Shown: positions 43,332 through 55,203 of the stretch, piece by piece | How positions within the stretch are numbered: position 1 is the stretch's first letter | Layout: every line of letters begins with the position of its first letter | NCBI GenBank assembly: GCA_905250885.1 | Contig: CAJNOQ010000315.1 | Location: 1 to 55,203, forward strand | Origin: Didymodactylos carnosus | Taxonomy: Eukaryota; Rotifera; Eurotatoria; Philodinida; Philodinidae | DNA: 55,203 bases | Direction: 5' to 3' | Notes under the pieces: generated by a model | Told to the model about the DNA's origin: nothing | Databases searched by the model: none | Seen by the model: the letters and a program-made list of their open reading frames with translations, nothing else | Translations under genes and position numbers: made by a program

Positions 43332-44967
43332 ATGTCTCGAAGTGTAAAAGATCTTCGTGATTTAATATGTATATCAAGATTTGGTTTTCGTCCTGATGAA
43401 GAAGAGTCAAATGAAGACAAAGATAACGACACTACTAAATTGTCAAGTAGTATTTCCTCCCCTAATAACGATGATTTTAATTCAATATTATTTTATTTTG
43501 ATCCGAGTACGATTAACAATTGGTTAGATATAACAAATGTTCGATTAGATAAACTTCGTCAATGGTGCAATATAAAAAATAATTTTATCCATTTTATTCA
43601 TTTTTGGTTAAACAAGTTTGATCATAAACATAAAATATCTTTGTTTGATATGGAATTTGAATTATTCCTTGAACATTTATTATTAGCATTTAGTCCGGGT
43701 AATTTTGATTCATCTATTATTGAGCATTTTGCTCGTTATATACTTTATGATATTGATCGAATTAGTAAATCATTGAACAAAGATTCTGATTATGAATTTA
43801 TTCAACGTATTGAAATATTAAGTAATTTAGAACGAACAAATGAGTATCGTACGATATTAGCTGATTTACCAACATTAAATAATAGTAATAAAAATAAACT
43901 CTATTTACAATGGATGTTAGCTATGAGAGCATTCGGTCTAGTTTCAATATGTTCAGCGGCGATTGATTTTTACGAAAATATTCAACACACATTAAATGAA
44001 AGTAAGATATTTATTTGAATAGTTTTTGTTTCTTTCCAAATTATATCCTTCTATTGTGACCAAATAGATTAACAAAAAAAGTACCGTAAAAGAAATTTAT
44101 AAATTTTAGTCGTCGATCGTTTCTTTGGCAGATATGAAAATGTTGACAGAATAGTTTGACTATAATTTCTACAGATATATCGAACATTTTTCTACTTCTC
44201 TAGATACCTTAGTGTCAATAAATCAAGATCTTGAAAAAGATAAAACTCAAATTACAAGTTTAGATCAGTTAAAACATCGTGTTGAAGCTGCTATGAGGTA
44301 TATTTATTTTTGATCGTTTTATTTATTCTTTTTTATTTATTTTTTATTCTCTATATTTAGATTGTGTTATGTTGATGTCATTGATTATTATTTTAAAACG
44401 AAACAGTTAAATGATAAAACATTTTTCGATGATAACAACGGTCGAAATATTCTAGTTAATGCTGTTACAATTGGTCACCTTGACATCGTTGAGTATTTAT
44501 TGAAAGCGGTAGATATCGAGTATTTCTTTACAATTTATATATGAAGTATGTTCTATACTATTTCTATTTAGAATATACCTGAATTAGATATCAATTATGT
44601 CACACAATCTGGTAATACAGTCTTACATGTTTGTGTTAATGTTCAACGTAAAGATATAATTCAATTGCTTTTAAAATATTATCCAAATATTAACGTTAAT
44701 ATTAAAAATAAACAACAAGCAACACCTCTTCACTTAGCTATTATTTACGGTAGGTACTGTTAAGCAGCATATACTATTTTAGTTAAGCTACAGTTCATAC
44801 TTAGTGTTTCACCAGTTATTTATTTTTCATTTTTAGGCGATGTTGATATTGTTAACATTTTACTTGAAGCTGGTGCTGATAAATCCCTATTAATGACAAA
44901 TAAAACATGCAAAGATTTAGCAAAAGATTTTAATAATGAATATTTATATGAAATGTTTTCCCATTAA
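43332..44967 (+). CDS. Ankyrin-repeat protein
   Basis: Five exons: 43332-44001, 44204-44297, 44361-44508, 44572-44749, 44837-44967. All are phase-consistent, for 406 residues. The N-terminal ~260 residues are an unrecognised, mostly helical region with an acidic Ser/Asp stretch at ~24-48. The C-terminal ~150 residues hold about four ankyrin repeats, the clearest being NGRNILVNAVTIGHLDIVEYLL, GNTVLHVCVNVQRKDIIQLLLK and ATPLHLAIIYGDVDIVNILLEAGADK. Ankyrin repeats mediate protein binding; the partner is unknown. There is no membrane segment. The start is the first ATG of the frame, five bases after the stop of the candidate microprotein. The acceptor in intron 1 is the later of two AGs (44203), because the earlier one leads to a stop. 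Confidence 0.85.
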
Positions 44968-45915
44968 TGAAATAAGTATTAATAATTAATATTAATTGAC
45001 ATTCATTCAGTCAGATTCGATCATACATTCTTCTTCTTCTTTTTTTTGTGCACTGCTACATACAATATGTATTTGTTTTTATTTTTCGTTTTTCGGTTCA
45101 AAATACAAAAGTTGTTTATATTTTTTGTTGTTTTTTTTTTGTTATATTTTCGCCTTTTGCTTATTTGTGAACAGTGACCATATGCACACTGACATTATTT
45201 GTTTAATGTAAGCTTTATTTTTCCACAATACAAATGAGATAAACCCCATCAGAGTATGTTCTACCCGTTAAACTATGGAAAAATATAAAATTAATTTTGT
45301 ATAATTGTTTTCTTTTTTCATTATACGGAAGTAAAACTCATAGAGAATAAAATATAGGAAACACCAAAACGTAAGTTACCTATTTTAGAACTTTCTATCA
45401 GAGCTCAAAATTGTTCAAAAATGTTCAATGTCCGCCGAACAATAGACATACATTTTCTTGATTTTTAGACGCATTTTTGTTTGAAGTACATCAGGATGAC
45501 TATTAGTAAGAGTGTGTGAATTATTACATCTGAGGGTCGTATCATCAAAATTTTAATGGTCTTTGGCGATATATTCTCAACTTAGTTTTGAGTGAAAAGT
45601 TACAAAAAGTCGTACAGTCCAAGGGTGCCAAACCTTGTGCTGTACTGTTAAAAATAAAGCGATTGTACAACAAATAGTACAGACACTGGTCAATAAAGAT
45701 GTTCTTGACCAAGGATTCTGGATCACGGTAATGATAACGTTAGGAATAATTACTTTCGATCGCCAAAGACAGTCTAGTCGTTTCTGCACCGAACATGTCA
45801 ATTGAGAGATTATTTCAGGCATGTCGTAACACGATTATCTACGAAAAAATCGCATAAGTTGATGTTTTTGGAACAGAACTAACATGTGCTTCTAAAGTAT
45901 TTAAGTTATTTTTCT
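44968..45915. other. Spacer downstream of the ankyrin gene
   Basis: T-rich 3' flank, then plain AT-rich sequence. An antisense frame at 45577-45822 was considered as a transposase relic but is not supported. Confidence 0.4.
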
Positions 45916-46123
45916 AAAAAGCTATAGTAGGCCGAGAAAAAGGCAAATGCTTTCTTCCTTTTGCACTACGTTTTCTACTCCTTTTTTCTCGATCAATTGC
46001 ATTTATTGTACAATAATATCAATTCAGACAACGACCTGGATTTGAAGTCTTCAATATTTTTGGAAAATTCTAAATGATCAATAAGTACTTTTCTCTTTTT
46101 TTACTTTTCGCGGCGGTTTTTAC
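45916..46123. repeat. 208-bp direct repeat, copy 1
   Basis: Nearly identical (about 98%) and in the same orientation to 48455-48662. It begins AAAAAGCTATAGTAGGCCG and ends GCGGCGGTTTTTAC. The ends do not show TG..CA LTR termini, so it may be a short dispersed element rather than an LTR. Confidence 0.85.
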
Positions 46124-46855
46124 TCGTAAGACTAAACAATACAAATATTTTTTCACTTAACTTAATGAATAACGAAGTGAGTTGGAATTTGGATTCTTTT
46201 TCTGATACCAATAGTTACACTTTCATTTCGTAAATTCATTTTCTAGCCAGGAGAGACCGTATGCCAAACCAAACAGTACTCTAACAGCCTAGAAAAATTT
46301 GAAATTTGGTCCATGAGACTTTTACGACTATTTCCGCGCTAAATAATACAAACAGTATGCGAATTGATGAGATTTCAATTGAGCTTTTAATAAAAATAAT
46401 TTAAATAAAAAACAATATAAACACACAACCAACAAAATTCCGTTTGCTTTTTGGTTAGCAGTTGATGCTTTAGCTTTGTTAATTCATCAAGCTTTTTCAT
46501 TGTTAGACCCAAAAACCATTCCATCGTTCAGTTAGAGTTTCATGTGATTTTGCTCATGCATGTGATTGAGTTCCACACCAAATTCTTCTCTTCAAGCTGC
46601 CAAGTGCCGGGATTAAAGATGAACTTTTTTTGCGGTTTAGTTGATATCTTGAGGGTAGGAATTAGCAGATGAAAATCAATAGCTTCCTATCAATTTTAGT
46701 TCCAGCGATCTCAAGTTTTTTGCAAGGAATCACTTAGAGAACGTTTCAAAACATATTTTGATTGATTGGTCCTATATTCCGTTCCTTAGGTCGAGATAAC
46801 TATAATACAACATAATTTAGAATTATCTTATATGCAACTGTCGTGTGCAGCAAGC

Positions 46856-47612
46856 ATAAAAACATTTTTGTCTTTACAGATGATGAGGCGATAGATCGAA
46901 AACTACTGTTTCTGTATTTTAGACTACATTAACATTTTCAACTAAAGTTTATCTTTCTAACCTTTCTCTGCATTATTTTATAAGGTCATTTTTGTGGTAA
47001 AACTCATTATCATCAAAAATTCGAGACTACTGGATATACTCGATTTAATCATTACAAAAAGTTCCAAAAATTGTAACCAAATGCCTTTTCCAAGAGGTCA
47101 ATTCTGCCTGAAGCTTTTTTTTCAATGAAAGTTTACTGTTTCTCTGTATTTAGCCAACTTTTGTTTTTTCTTTAATCTCCCTTATGTATAGCATTATTAA
47201 TGATTGGTGAGATCAATCACAAAAAAGAAGCATTCTTGATTAAATTGTTAGAGAAAAAGGAAAGCGAAACTTGGAAAACGAACGTTCCTGATCTCAGCTT
47301 AGGTCTTATAGAATGAGGTCTAATCTCTCTGACAGATCTGCCATTTACCTTCCTATTGCGGATAAAGTGAAGAATTTTTCTCAAAAAGCTTCATCATGAT
47401 TAATTTTACTCATTAACATATTTTTACGCATTTATTCGCATGCATTCATTATTAGAAGCTCGAAGAAGGTCAAACCTTCTAATAAAAGTTCTCCGAAAAG
47501 CCTGAAAGGCTAGAAAGATAAATTTAGTTGAAAATGTTTATGTAGTCTAAAATATAGAAACAGTACTTTTCAATCTATTACCTCGTCATCTGTAAAGACA
47601 AAAATGCTTTTA
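46856..47612. mobile_element. ~0.76 kb foldback element with ~110-bp inverted arms
   Basis: Arms ~46856-46969 and ~47505-47612 are reverse complements at about 90% (e.g. TTTTTGTCTTTACAGATGA on the left, its complement near 47595). The loop includes a small hairpin ATTAGAAG..CTTCTAAT near 47452-47484. There is no coding capacity. It lies between the two 208-bp direct repeats. Confidence 0.7.
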
Positions 47613-47819
47613 CACCTTATGTCTTTATGCAATTACAAAACTAGTCGGTCAGAATAGAGGGATAACGACCGACCGGAATATATTTTAAGACGCTCCCTTA
47701 GGATCCGTCGTATTTCTTCTATTCATCAATGGTCTGCCGGATATGTTAAGTTCTTCTACGTGTTAACATCTATGTTCGCTGACGATCTGTTTTGCTGGGT
47801 TCCTTTAGGAGCGGACAAT

Positions 47820-48035
47820 GTTTCTTTATTCTAGTCCACCTTCAGTCGACTCTTCCTGATGAAATCCCGTATAGTTTCTGAAAAATTGCGAAATCCCGAA
47901 GGAACCACTATTTTCCAGGAATACTGTGGATACACGAGGATTCTTTGGGGACCAGAGATTTCGGGGAGTAAGAGAGATAATAGTTCTTGGGGAGACCCCA
48001 GGACTGTGCATGATGGTTTGGTGCACACAAAGGTT
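47820..48035. repeat. TCCCGAAG / GGGGA word patch
   Basis: AAATCCCGTA, AAATCCCGAAGG, GGGGACCAGAG, TTTCGGGGAG and CTTGGGGAGACCCCAGG recur in both orientations over ~180 bases, giving overlapping open frames on both strands. It resembles the other word clusters in style. Confidence 0.4.
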
Positions 48036-48454
48036 TGGATTTATTTGAAATATTAGATCAATTGCAATGAGGTCAGCTCACAGCGTACATGGAAGTTACG
48101 GTTGTTTACTTTTAATTACTTCATACGCAACGAGTAAAATCAAGAAACAAACTGCTTTCTTATAAAATTCTGTCGTTATCCGGCTAATACTTTCCGGGAT
48201 CTCAACTCCGCAAGAGTTGATCGAGTACAATAAAAACTCGAATTTTTTGACGGTAGAAGGCATCCTGCTGGATTTTTGAACGCTCTTATTATTTTTTTCT
48301 TTCAGAAAGATATTATTAATCTCCGGTAGCGAAAGTGCTGACACAGTTTTCCTCCAATTCGTTTCCAAATTCTTACGAAGCACGTTTTGCGTTTCTGAAA
48401 ACCAAAACTGAGAAGAAAAAAGGGCAATGAAGGAGGAGCAAGATTGACAGATTA

Positions 48455-48662
48455 AAAAAGCTATAGTAGGCCGAGAAAAAGGCAAATGCTTTCTTCCTTT
48501 TGCACTACGTTTTCTACTCCTTTTTTCTCGATCAATTGCATTTATTGTACAATAATATCAATTCAGACAACGACCTGGATTTGAAGTCTTCAATATTTTT
48601 GGAAAATTCTAAATGATCAATAAGTACTTTTTTCTTTTTCTACTTTTTGCGGCGGTTTTTAC
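48455..48662. repeat. 208-bp direct repeat, copy 2
   Basis: Second copy of 45916-46123, differing at only a few bases in its T-rich last 40 positions. The high identity suggests a recent duplication or two recent insertions. Confidence 0.85.
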
Positions 48663-48679
48663 AAAATTTACACTTTTAA

Positions 48680-49010
48680 CAAAGCATTAATATCAAACAG
48701 CTTAATGCCATTCTTGCAAATAAATCATCTTTTGTTGCTTCTTTGTTTGTGTGTATTGTAAAGGAGTGGAATAAACTTTCACTGTTTTTTGTTGATAGTC
48801 GTGCGATCTCTTTGTTTAATGTAAATATTCAGCAACAAATTTGTAAACAAAAAGGTAAAAATGTTAATTTTTTCCTACAACATTTTTTTATGGAGCTGTA
48901 CTCATTACTTAGTGTATGTAATTTGATTCCATACTCTCTTTAAAAGTGTAACGCTCTTGTGAACCTCTAAGTTTTTCTTGTTATTAACTTTGCTATTTAA
49001 TAAAACTAGA
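48680..49010 (+). mobile_element. Possible LINE 3'-end remnant
   Basis: The frame at 48743-48943 contains VKEWNKLSLFFVDSRAISLF followed by ICKQKGKNVNFFLQHFF. This recalls the C-terminal WN.LP..i...s...Fk..l block of LINE polyproteins, as seen intact in the element at 1-1218. A stop is followed by a ~70-base 3' region ending in AATAAAAC. It is short, without the RT core, so the identification is weak. Confidence 0.3.
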
Positions 49011-50078
49011 TAGATACATACTCATATAACCATGAATAAATATATGATTATTTATGAGTTTATTCCAATAATAACAAAATCAAACGTATGTTAGTTGAAA
49101 TAGCTTATTTGGTATTATTTATTCAATTGATTTATTCATTGCCTAATCATCTATATTTGTTTTCGATGATAGATTATCTGTGATTTTTTCCATTGTCTGT
49201 AAAGAATTAATACCACATTTTAAGAATAATATATATACAAAGTATATTGGGCAAACATTGTCAAACATCTCTAAATTCATTTAAAAATTTATTCGTCATT
49301 ATTTTTATTTTATCTATATTACAATTGTATCCCATAGAAAAATAACAATAAAAACAATAAAAAAAGAAAATCAACAAGGTCAATTAAAAATTATTTCGCG
49401 GCAATACACATCTGTCTATACATTATTATTGTTAAGACGCAAGAGAGAGCCTCCTAGACATTATTATTAAGACTTCTTTAATATTATCCTTTTTCTCCAG
49501 TACGTCCAACAGTCAACTTTTTTCAAACAATAGAATGGTACTAATATCATAGCATACATAAGTACAATACTCTAGTAGTCACCATCCCTGTCTCTTGATT
49601 AGTCTACTATTTTCTGTTGTTTTGTAAACGCAAATACAGTAGTTTGTAGAAATATGAAGGTTTCTGCTAGTAGCTTGTGATAAATCTTATACATCTTATC
49701 GTATTCTTAACGGTCTATTTTGTCTGAAATTAATAGTTTAGTTTTTGAAGTGATACAGATAAATAGATTTTCTCACTTTTCATCTGTTAATTTAGAAACG
49801 AACTTTTCAAAGATTATTTTTATAATGCGATTTAGTGTCTAGTAACAATTCCAATCAAAAATCTTGGTAATTTTTATTTAACTTTAACTGTGGTCAGTGG
49901 TTAATGATTGTAGAAGTGCGTATATTTCGAGTTTAATTTACTATTGTGCACGTAGTGTTGTAGATGGTTGTATTAATATCTCTTTGTCTAGGAGATGCGT
50001 CTCTACAATCTTATTCTTAGCGTATTTGCATTCTAGTTATTATTATTATTATTATTATTACTGTTCTTTGTTTTCTTT
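49011..50078. other. Spacer downstream of CERK, with ATT microsatellite
   Basis: AT-rich, no gene. A short (ATT)n tract lies at about 50036-50060. An open frame through it (49897-50193) is low complexity. Confidence 0.45.
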
Positions 50079-52616
50079 TCATTTTTTACTGCGAAACCAC
50101 GAAAAAAATGTTTGTTTTTCGGCTTTTTTCAATTTGTTTATATTTTCATCCTGTTCAAATACAATGCCACGTGCAAACAAATTTAATGCTTGACGATGTA
50201 CGCGTATTTGAATTTCGTTTCCCGATATCAATTCACCATCACACGACCAATAACTAGGTTGTTTTGAATTGATTAATTCGGGTTTAATTAACACTTCATA
50301 GACACGATATCTTTCAACATTTGCTAATTGATCAATCTGACGACTATCACTGGCTACTTGCCATAAAAATCGTAAGAAACCCAGTCGCCAAGAACGTTCA
50401 ACAAGAATAAGATCAAATGAGCCATCTCCTAAACAAACACCAAAAACATCTCGTTAACTTGATTGTAAGTTCAATGCGTTTTAAATGGATAGTCAATTTT
50501 ATACAGTGACAGATTTTAACTATCTACTGAAGTTTTGTAACAAGCGATTATACCATTTTCAAATCTTATTTTCTTTTACAGACGGATTCTACACCAGATA
50601 AATAAACTTTGATAATCTATGTTTCTTATTACTATTTGGTAATCTTACCTAAATGGACGAATGGAGACATTCCATATTTTGACTTCTTACATCTACATGG
50701 CATATTTAAACAATTGATTGTTGTGTATCGCCCTTGTTTTTCTATTTGTAACGGTAAACGAAATTCAGGATCGGTTTTTGAATCATCAACCGAACATTTA
50801 TCACAATTTCTATTGCAAAATTGTGCTCGTGGTGAAACAATTTCTTTCAAAGTATCATCGGTTCTCGTTGTATGTTGGATAAGTTTTTGTTTTGTTGTTG
50901 TTACTTGTAATGGTTGTGATGCACCTAATTCACTACTGTGGTGTAAGCTTGCATCAGCTGGTGATAATGTTATAGATAATTTACAATCATAAGATTTATT
51001 ACGAAGAAATTGTTTAAAGCCGGCTAAATCATAGCGAAACGGTCCCAAACATCTCCAACTTTCAGATGAATGAATTATATCGCCAAAAAATCCATATGCC
51101 ATCATTGTTGCCATAAATCGCACAAAACCTTGTTCACTATGAATTGTGGTTAAATCAATTAACAATGATTCACCCGTTATAATTTGTAATGCACTCGTGA
51201 TTGGATCCTATTTTAAAGAAAAGATAGAAAAATGTCACTAAAAGCTCAAAAGTAGTTAACTGAGTATTATGAACGATTTCCAAGACAGTAAAATTTTCCT
51301 TTTCAATAATCATAGAAAATTTTTAGAGACTAGAAATTAAGCTATTTACATTCATTCCAGTTGTTCCGTAAACGACTGCATCCGTAGAGCCGGCTGGAAT
51401 AATCCCAATGCGTGTTTCTGGACGTATCAAATTAATTCGTGGCTCGTTAATATCTAAATTTGACTCTGTAATTGTTTTTAGTAAAAGACCATGACATAAT
51501 TCCGAAAACATTCCATCTCCGCCAACACAAATAATACCATCATATTTCTTTAATGTTTCATCACGAATATAGTCACGAGCATGATTTGCACGTTCAGTAT
51601 AAATTGTGTCAACATTCACTTGTGCTTCATCGAATAATGTCCGTATTTTTTTCTCATATATCGGACGTCCTTTTCCTAAAAAAACAAATAAAATTAATAG
51701 ATAAACATGTCCGTGATTGAAAGAAGATGACTAGATCACAGAAACAATAATGAACTAGTACGAGATATTCTTCTCATTTTATTAGTAGGAATCATCTAAG
51801 CTCTGACCGTATGAGTCAAATATGCCTACCTTTTCCACATAACGGATTAACAAATGCTAATAAATGTTTAGGACGTTCTTTGAGCATCGATAAACATTTA
51901 GTCAATTGCATACAAAAAATGTCCGCTTCTTCATTTGTCTTCAATTCAATAACCAAACGTTTTAATATCCATCGAAATGGACTTTTAGTATCTGTATATG
52001 TTAATAAACATGTTTTCGATTTTTGTTCTTGATCATCGATACCAGTATCTTCTTCAATCGGTGCAAATGCACGATGTGACATCGATGGCGCTGATTCACT
52101 ACTTAATTCTGTGGACTTATCTGTTAATATCGGAGATATAGAAGTTAATGCTTCTTGATCTTCAGCATTAATAATCGGCATTGATAACCTTAATGAGTCT
52201 GTACTGTCTTTGTTTACATTGGCATTTTGAGTATGTAAAGTTGTTGGTTCAACAAAAGGTCGAGTTCTTTTTGACCTCTTTTTTTCTGATAATGAATTTA
52301 AGAATCCATTTTTAGTCTTTTCTTTCTTTTTTATTTGACGAATATTAATCAATTGTCTCAAATGAATACTTGATGGAACATTCGACGATGCTGTATAACC
52401 AGATTTTTGATTAATTGGTAGAAATAAAATTTTTGTTGATGAAGCAATAATTTCTGCTTTAGTTGAATCTACTGATGTTTCATTTATTAAAGGCTCAAAA
52501 GTTGTTTTTTGTTGTTGTTTTTCAGTATCAATTCCATCATGTTGTTCGATACATATTTGTAATTTGTATTGCCATTTTTTATAGTTACAAACTGACTCAT
52601 ATAAATTATATGGCAT
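50079..52616 (-). CDS. CERK: Ceramide kinase
   Basis: Four exons: 52616-51830, 51675-51350, 51207-50649, 50428-50079, phase-consistent, for 673 residues (human 537). It phosphorylates ceramide to ceramide-1-phosphate at Golgi and plasma membranes. The N-terminal ~240 residues contain the PH-like region, expanded by a Ser/Thr-rich low-complexity insert. The catalytic domain is strongly conserved: RPKHLLAFVNPLCGKGKGRPIYEKK, the ATP loop CVGGDGMFSE (GGDG 314-317), RIGIIPAGSTD, YGFFGDII, FRYDLAGFK with the catalytic-type Asp, the essential C-x3-C-x2-C (CNRNCDKC), INCLNMPC, HLGDGSFDLIL, YWSCDGE and a C-terminal RVHRQALNLFARG. Every known functional motif is present, unlike the CERKL-like paralog at 7809-13114. 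No clear splice acceptor lies just upstream of the ATG, so an additional 5' exon is possible. Confidence 0.95.
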
Positions 52617-54413
52617 TATAATAAATTACAAGAAAAGCAATAGATTAATTGAAATTAGACAGACTATTCAACTGTAGGAAACCAGTTAGATGCCTGCTGC
52701 TCAGTACAAAATATTGATGAGTGTCCATAATTACAAATTAAAATCGATTATGTCACCATTATTCGTTTCATTTATTATCTACAACGAAAAATAAGCCTAC
52801 CTATATGTAACGAAAGAAAGAAAAAAAGGTAAAGTTAAATTGAAATATCTCACGCACGTGTGGTATCCCCATTATTCAGCTCGCAGAACTGAACAAAAAA
52901 GTGCAATGACCTTCTCATTACTTTACAAGGTGAGAAATAGAATCTAGTTACAAATCTCTTTTCAATATTTCTCTATTTTGCTATTCGCAGATTTTCAGCA
53001 TACAAACATTACTATAATGATCAAAAAGAATCTAAATCGTGAATTTCTTTTGGTAAAATAGGTAATATCACATGTATTTTATTATGAATATTGGACACGA
53101 ATAGCGTGGATGGAGTAAATTAGTAGAATTATTTAAAAGAAACTTGTTCACATCAGAGAATCGAACTTGACGAAATTAGAATCAATCAATAATACAAGTA
53201 GAATAAAAGACTAATTATAAAAACAAGAAAACTGTTTTTGCCTTTTTCTATTATTATTGTATAAACTAATTTTCTTTGATGTATTTTTAATTACATAGAG
53301 AGGAACACATGCATCAAATCAAAGTACACTTTCCTTTTTGTCGTTTATTTCTTAGTGATGTAATGGTACAGTAAACACATGCTCCCATGCCTACGGTCAT
53401 TTGAATGAAACAAAGAAAGTCGATTCTATCGACGATGAATTGAAACACAGGTTAATCAGATGCACTGCTTAGAAATTAAAACATCAACAGGCACGTTTAA
53501 AGATAGATTTAAAATGATCAAATAAGACAATAAATCATTCGAGTGGAAACGGCATGTTTCAAATCATATCTTAGATATTTTAAAGTAAAATAACGTAAAT
53601 AACATCATTGAAGCATGGAATAAAAACAACAACGAAATAAACCTTCACATAGAATTAACCTCATCGATTATGGTCAGTGCAAAAAAAGAAAAAACAAGAA
53701 AAATTGCAATGATAGAAGCCAAGGAGTAAAAGTCGTTGTTTACTGTTATAAACATCTAGAAAATGATTACTTCAGAACAAAGAAAATAGGAGAAAAATAG
53801 TAAGTCAAGCAAAAAGCATACAAACATTTATAGGTCAATGGATATATTTTAATAAAAATTCGATCACGTATTTCATTCAACCACTAATCGTTCCTTCATT
53901 CTATTACGCAACAGATGTTTAAGTCTTTATCATAAAACTTAAGTGAAAATAATTCTTCTCCTATACTCTTCCTTGGTTTGGAGTTTACTATATGCTAAAA
54001 CCTACGCCAATTAATAAAAATCTTGATCTTTGAGCCAATCTTTGTACTAGTTAAAACCCGATATAGTGAACACTGCTTCAGATTTTCTCCGGAGGCATCG
54101 TTCTATTGAATGCGTTCAAAGTTCACATAACGAAGTCAGAAGTACTATATTGTACAGAAGAGACTTGTCAAAGTACAGCTGATTGACAATCGATGACTCA
54201 TAGGTACTGAATTGGACCATTGAAAATAGAGATTCATAACCATCTGATTGAATTCATAAATCTTTTACCACAAATAACAGCTGTAACATAGAATTCTTTC
54301 TCAGAAGAAAATATTTTGTAATTCAGCCATCTCATTTTCTGTCTTGCAAACACATCATTTCTTAGTAACAGTGCTACTTACGCGATTATAATGGTCGACA
54401 GGTTGCTCATTTT
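52617..54413. other. Spacer upstream of CERK
   Basis: AT-rich, no gene recognised, no long open frame. It contains the CERK promoter. Weak inverted similarity (ATATAGTGAAC near 54062, GTTCAC..ACTATAT near 54120-54150) could be another eroded foldback element. Confidence 0.4.
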
Positions 54414-54415
54414 GT

Positions 54416-54518
54416 TCAAACCAAGGCACCCATAAATCTCTAGTATCGAAGTGAAATTTCTAAATTTTACGGTGATTGTAGCGTTTATGAATGAAAATTT
54501 ATGGATACCTTGGTTTGA
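54416..54518. mobile_element. Foldback MITE, family member 1
   Basis: 103 bases starting TCAAACCAAGGCACCCATAA and ending in the inverted counterpart CCTTGGTTTGA. The interior (TTTCTAAATTTTACGGTGAT) is shared with the second copy 115 bases downstream. No exact target duplication was seen. Confidence 0.75.
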
Positions 54519-54629
54519 CAAATTTTATGTGGGTTAAAAATAACTAACGATACAAAATTCTAATTAGCGTCAGATTTATTTAGTGAATTACGTACCAGTT
54601 AGAACATAGGCTAGGACGATAAATACAGG

Positions 54630-54750
54630 CTCAAAACTAGGCATCCATACATTTTATCCATAAATCTCTACTATCAACGTGAAGTTTGGAAATTTTACGG
54701 CGATAGTAGAGATTTTTGTGAATAAAACTTATGGATGCCTAGTTTTGACC
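54630..54750. mobile_element. Foldback MITE, family member 2, 9-bp target duplication
   Basis: 121 bases with inverted ends CTCAAAACTAGGCATCCATA and its near-complement, and a second inner inverted pair (AAATCTCTACTATC / GATAGTAGAGATTT). The 9-base TAAATACAG occurs immediately outside both ends (54621-54629 and 54751-54759), as expected for a target-site duplication. Duplications of 8-10 bases suggest a Mutator-, hAT- or Merlin-type mobiliser; which one is not decided here. Confidence 0.82.
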
Positions 54751-54759
54751 TAAATACAG

Positions 54760-55203
54760 CCACTCAGCAATGCCATTGACATCAGAATATAAATACTTCT
54801 GTTCAATTATTGCCAAGTATTGTCCATGACTATCCAAGACTAAAATTGGTTTCCTATAACTGAATTCAAAATTTTTTATTCCATTTAGGTACAGAATATA
54901 AATCATAGTTTTCAAATTGTTTCACTGTATGTATTATGACTTATTGCGGGGCACTTTCATTTAGGTCCGCCCACCATTACATGACCTAAGAGCCGGAAAA
55001 AATTAAAGACTCTTCCCGTGTAGAGCATAAAAAGTTACATAGAAATCCATATTTGTTCACTAAAAATGTCACAGTCTATATGCCTTTTCAAGAATGTCAA
55101 GTTTCAGCCCTCCTTCTAATAAAGCAACTTTGATCTTATTTTTCTCTGCCTCTACAGAGCTTACACCACCGTTGGGCATACCACACGAAAGAGCACTTCG
55201 AGT
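54760..55203. other. Window end, no gene seen
   Basis: AT-rich with a slightly GC-richer patch around 54945-55000. No supported coding region. Confidence 0.4.

Noticed and set aside
45577..45822. Antisense open frame considered as a Tc1/mariner transposase relic
   Set aside because: No DDE/D motif or recognisable block in any frame.
45916..48662. Full LTR retrotransposon
   Set aside because: The direct repeats lack TG..CA ends and no gag/pol coding, primer-binding site or polypurine tract was seen between them.
53155..53175. Minus-strand AAGTTCGATTCTC resembling a tRNA B box
   Set aside because: No A box, acceptor stem or anticodon arm can be drawn around it.

Overview
The window looks like a metazoan nuclear genome, most probably a bdelloid rotifer (Rotaria/Adineta type). 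This is inferred, not proven. The DNA is AT-rich. Genes are split by many 45-80 bp GT-AG introns. The recognisable proteins are animal families: AMN1, a CERK/CERKL kinase pair, ZNF207/BuGZ, MCU, ciliary DPCD, mitochondrial GABA transaminase and neuronal-calcium-sensor EF-hand proteins. One secreted saposin/countin-like gene has an amoeba-like architecture. Most start codons sit a few to 45 bases after a T-rich splice acceptor with no recognised upstream coding exon, which would fit the spliced-leader trans-splicing known in bdelloids.

Layout. 1-1243: 3' end of a broken non-LTR retrotransposon with a short tandem tail. 2311-3138 (+): AMN1. 3942-4796 (+): propeller-like orphan. 7809-13114 (-): 15-exon CERKL-like gene. 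14944-15369 (-): small secreted cysteine protein. 16690-17475 (+): countin-like secreted protein. 20741-22109 (-): BuGZ. 22727-23884 (-): MCU. 24563-25500 (-): DPCD. 25.5-29.7 kb: repeat-rich spacer. 29755-32722 (-): ABAT, with a 12-nt microexon. 32.7-38.5 kb: repeat-rich spacer. 38521-40003 (-): double NCS calcium sensor. 40.0-43.0 kb: large inverted-repeat element. 43050-44967 (+): candidate microprotein followed 5 bp later by an ankyrin-repeat protein. 45.0-50.0 kb: nested repeats. 50079-52616 (-): ceramide kinase. 52.6-55.2 kb: spacer with two related foldback elements.

The genes do not form one pathway. Loose themes are mitochondria and calcium (MCU, ABAT, NCS pair) and sphingolipid kinases (CERK and CERKL-like).

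The most unusual feature lies between the genes and in two long introns. At least eight loci each carry a private short word, usually self-complementary, repeated many times in both orientations over 0.2-0.8 kb. Examples are GGTACCGA, CAGTGCGGCACTG, AAACCGCGGTTT, TTCACGTGAA, CCATTACCATGGTAATGG, GATTAATC and ACTAGT. Several are framed by terminal or very long inverted repeats, so they look like one architectural class of foldback mobile element whose interior has diversified into arrays of short palindromes.

Exon joins were worked out by hand from splice signals, reading phase and family resemblance. Boundaries may be off by a base or two.
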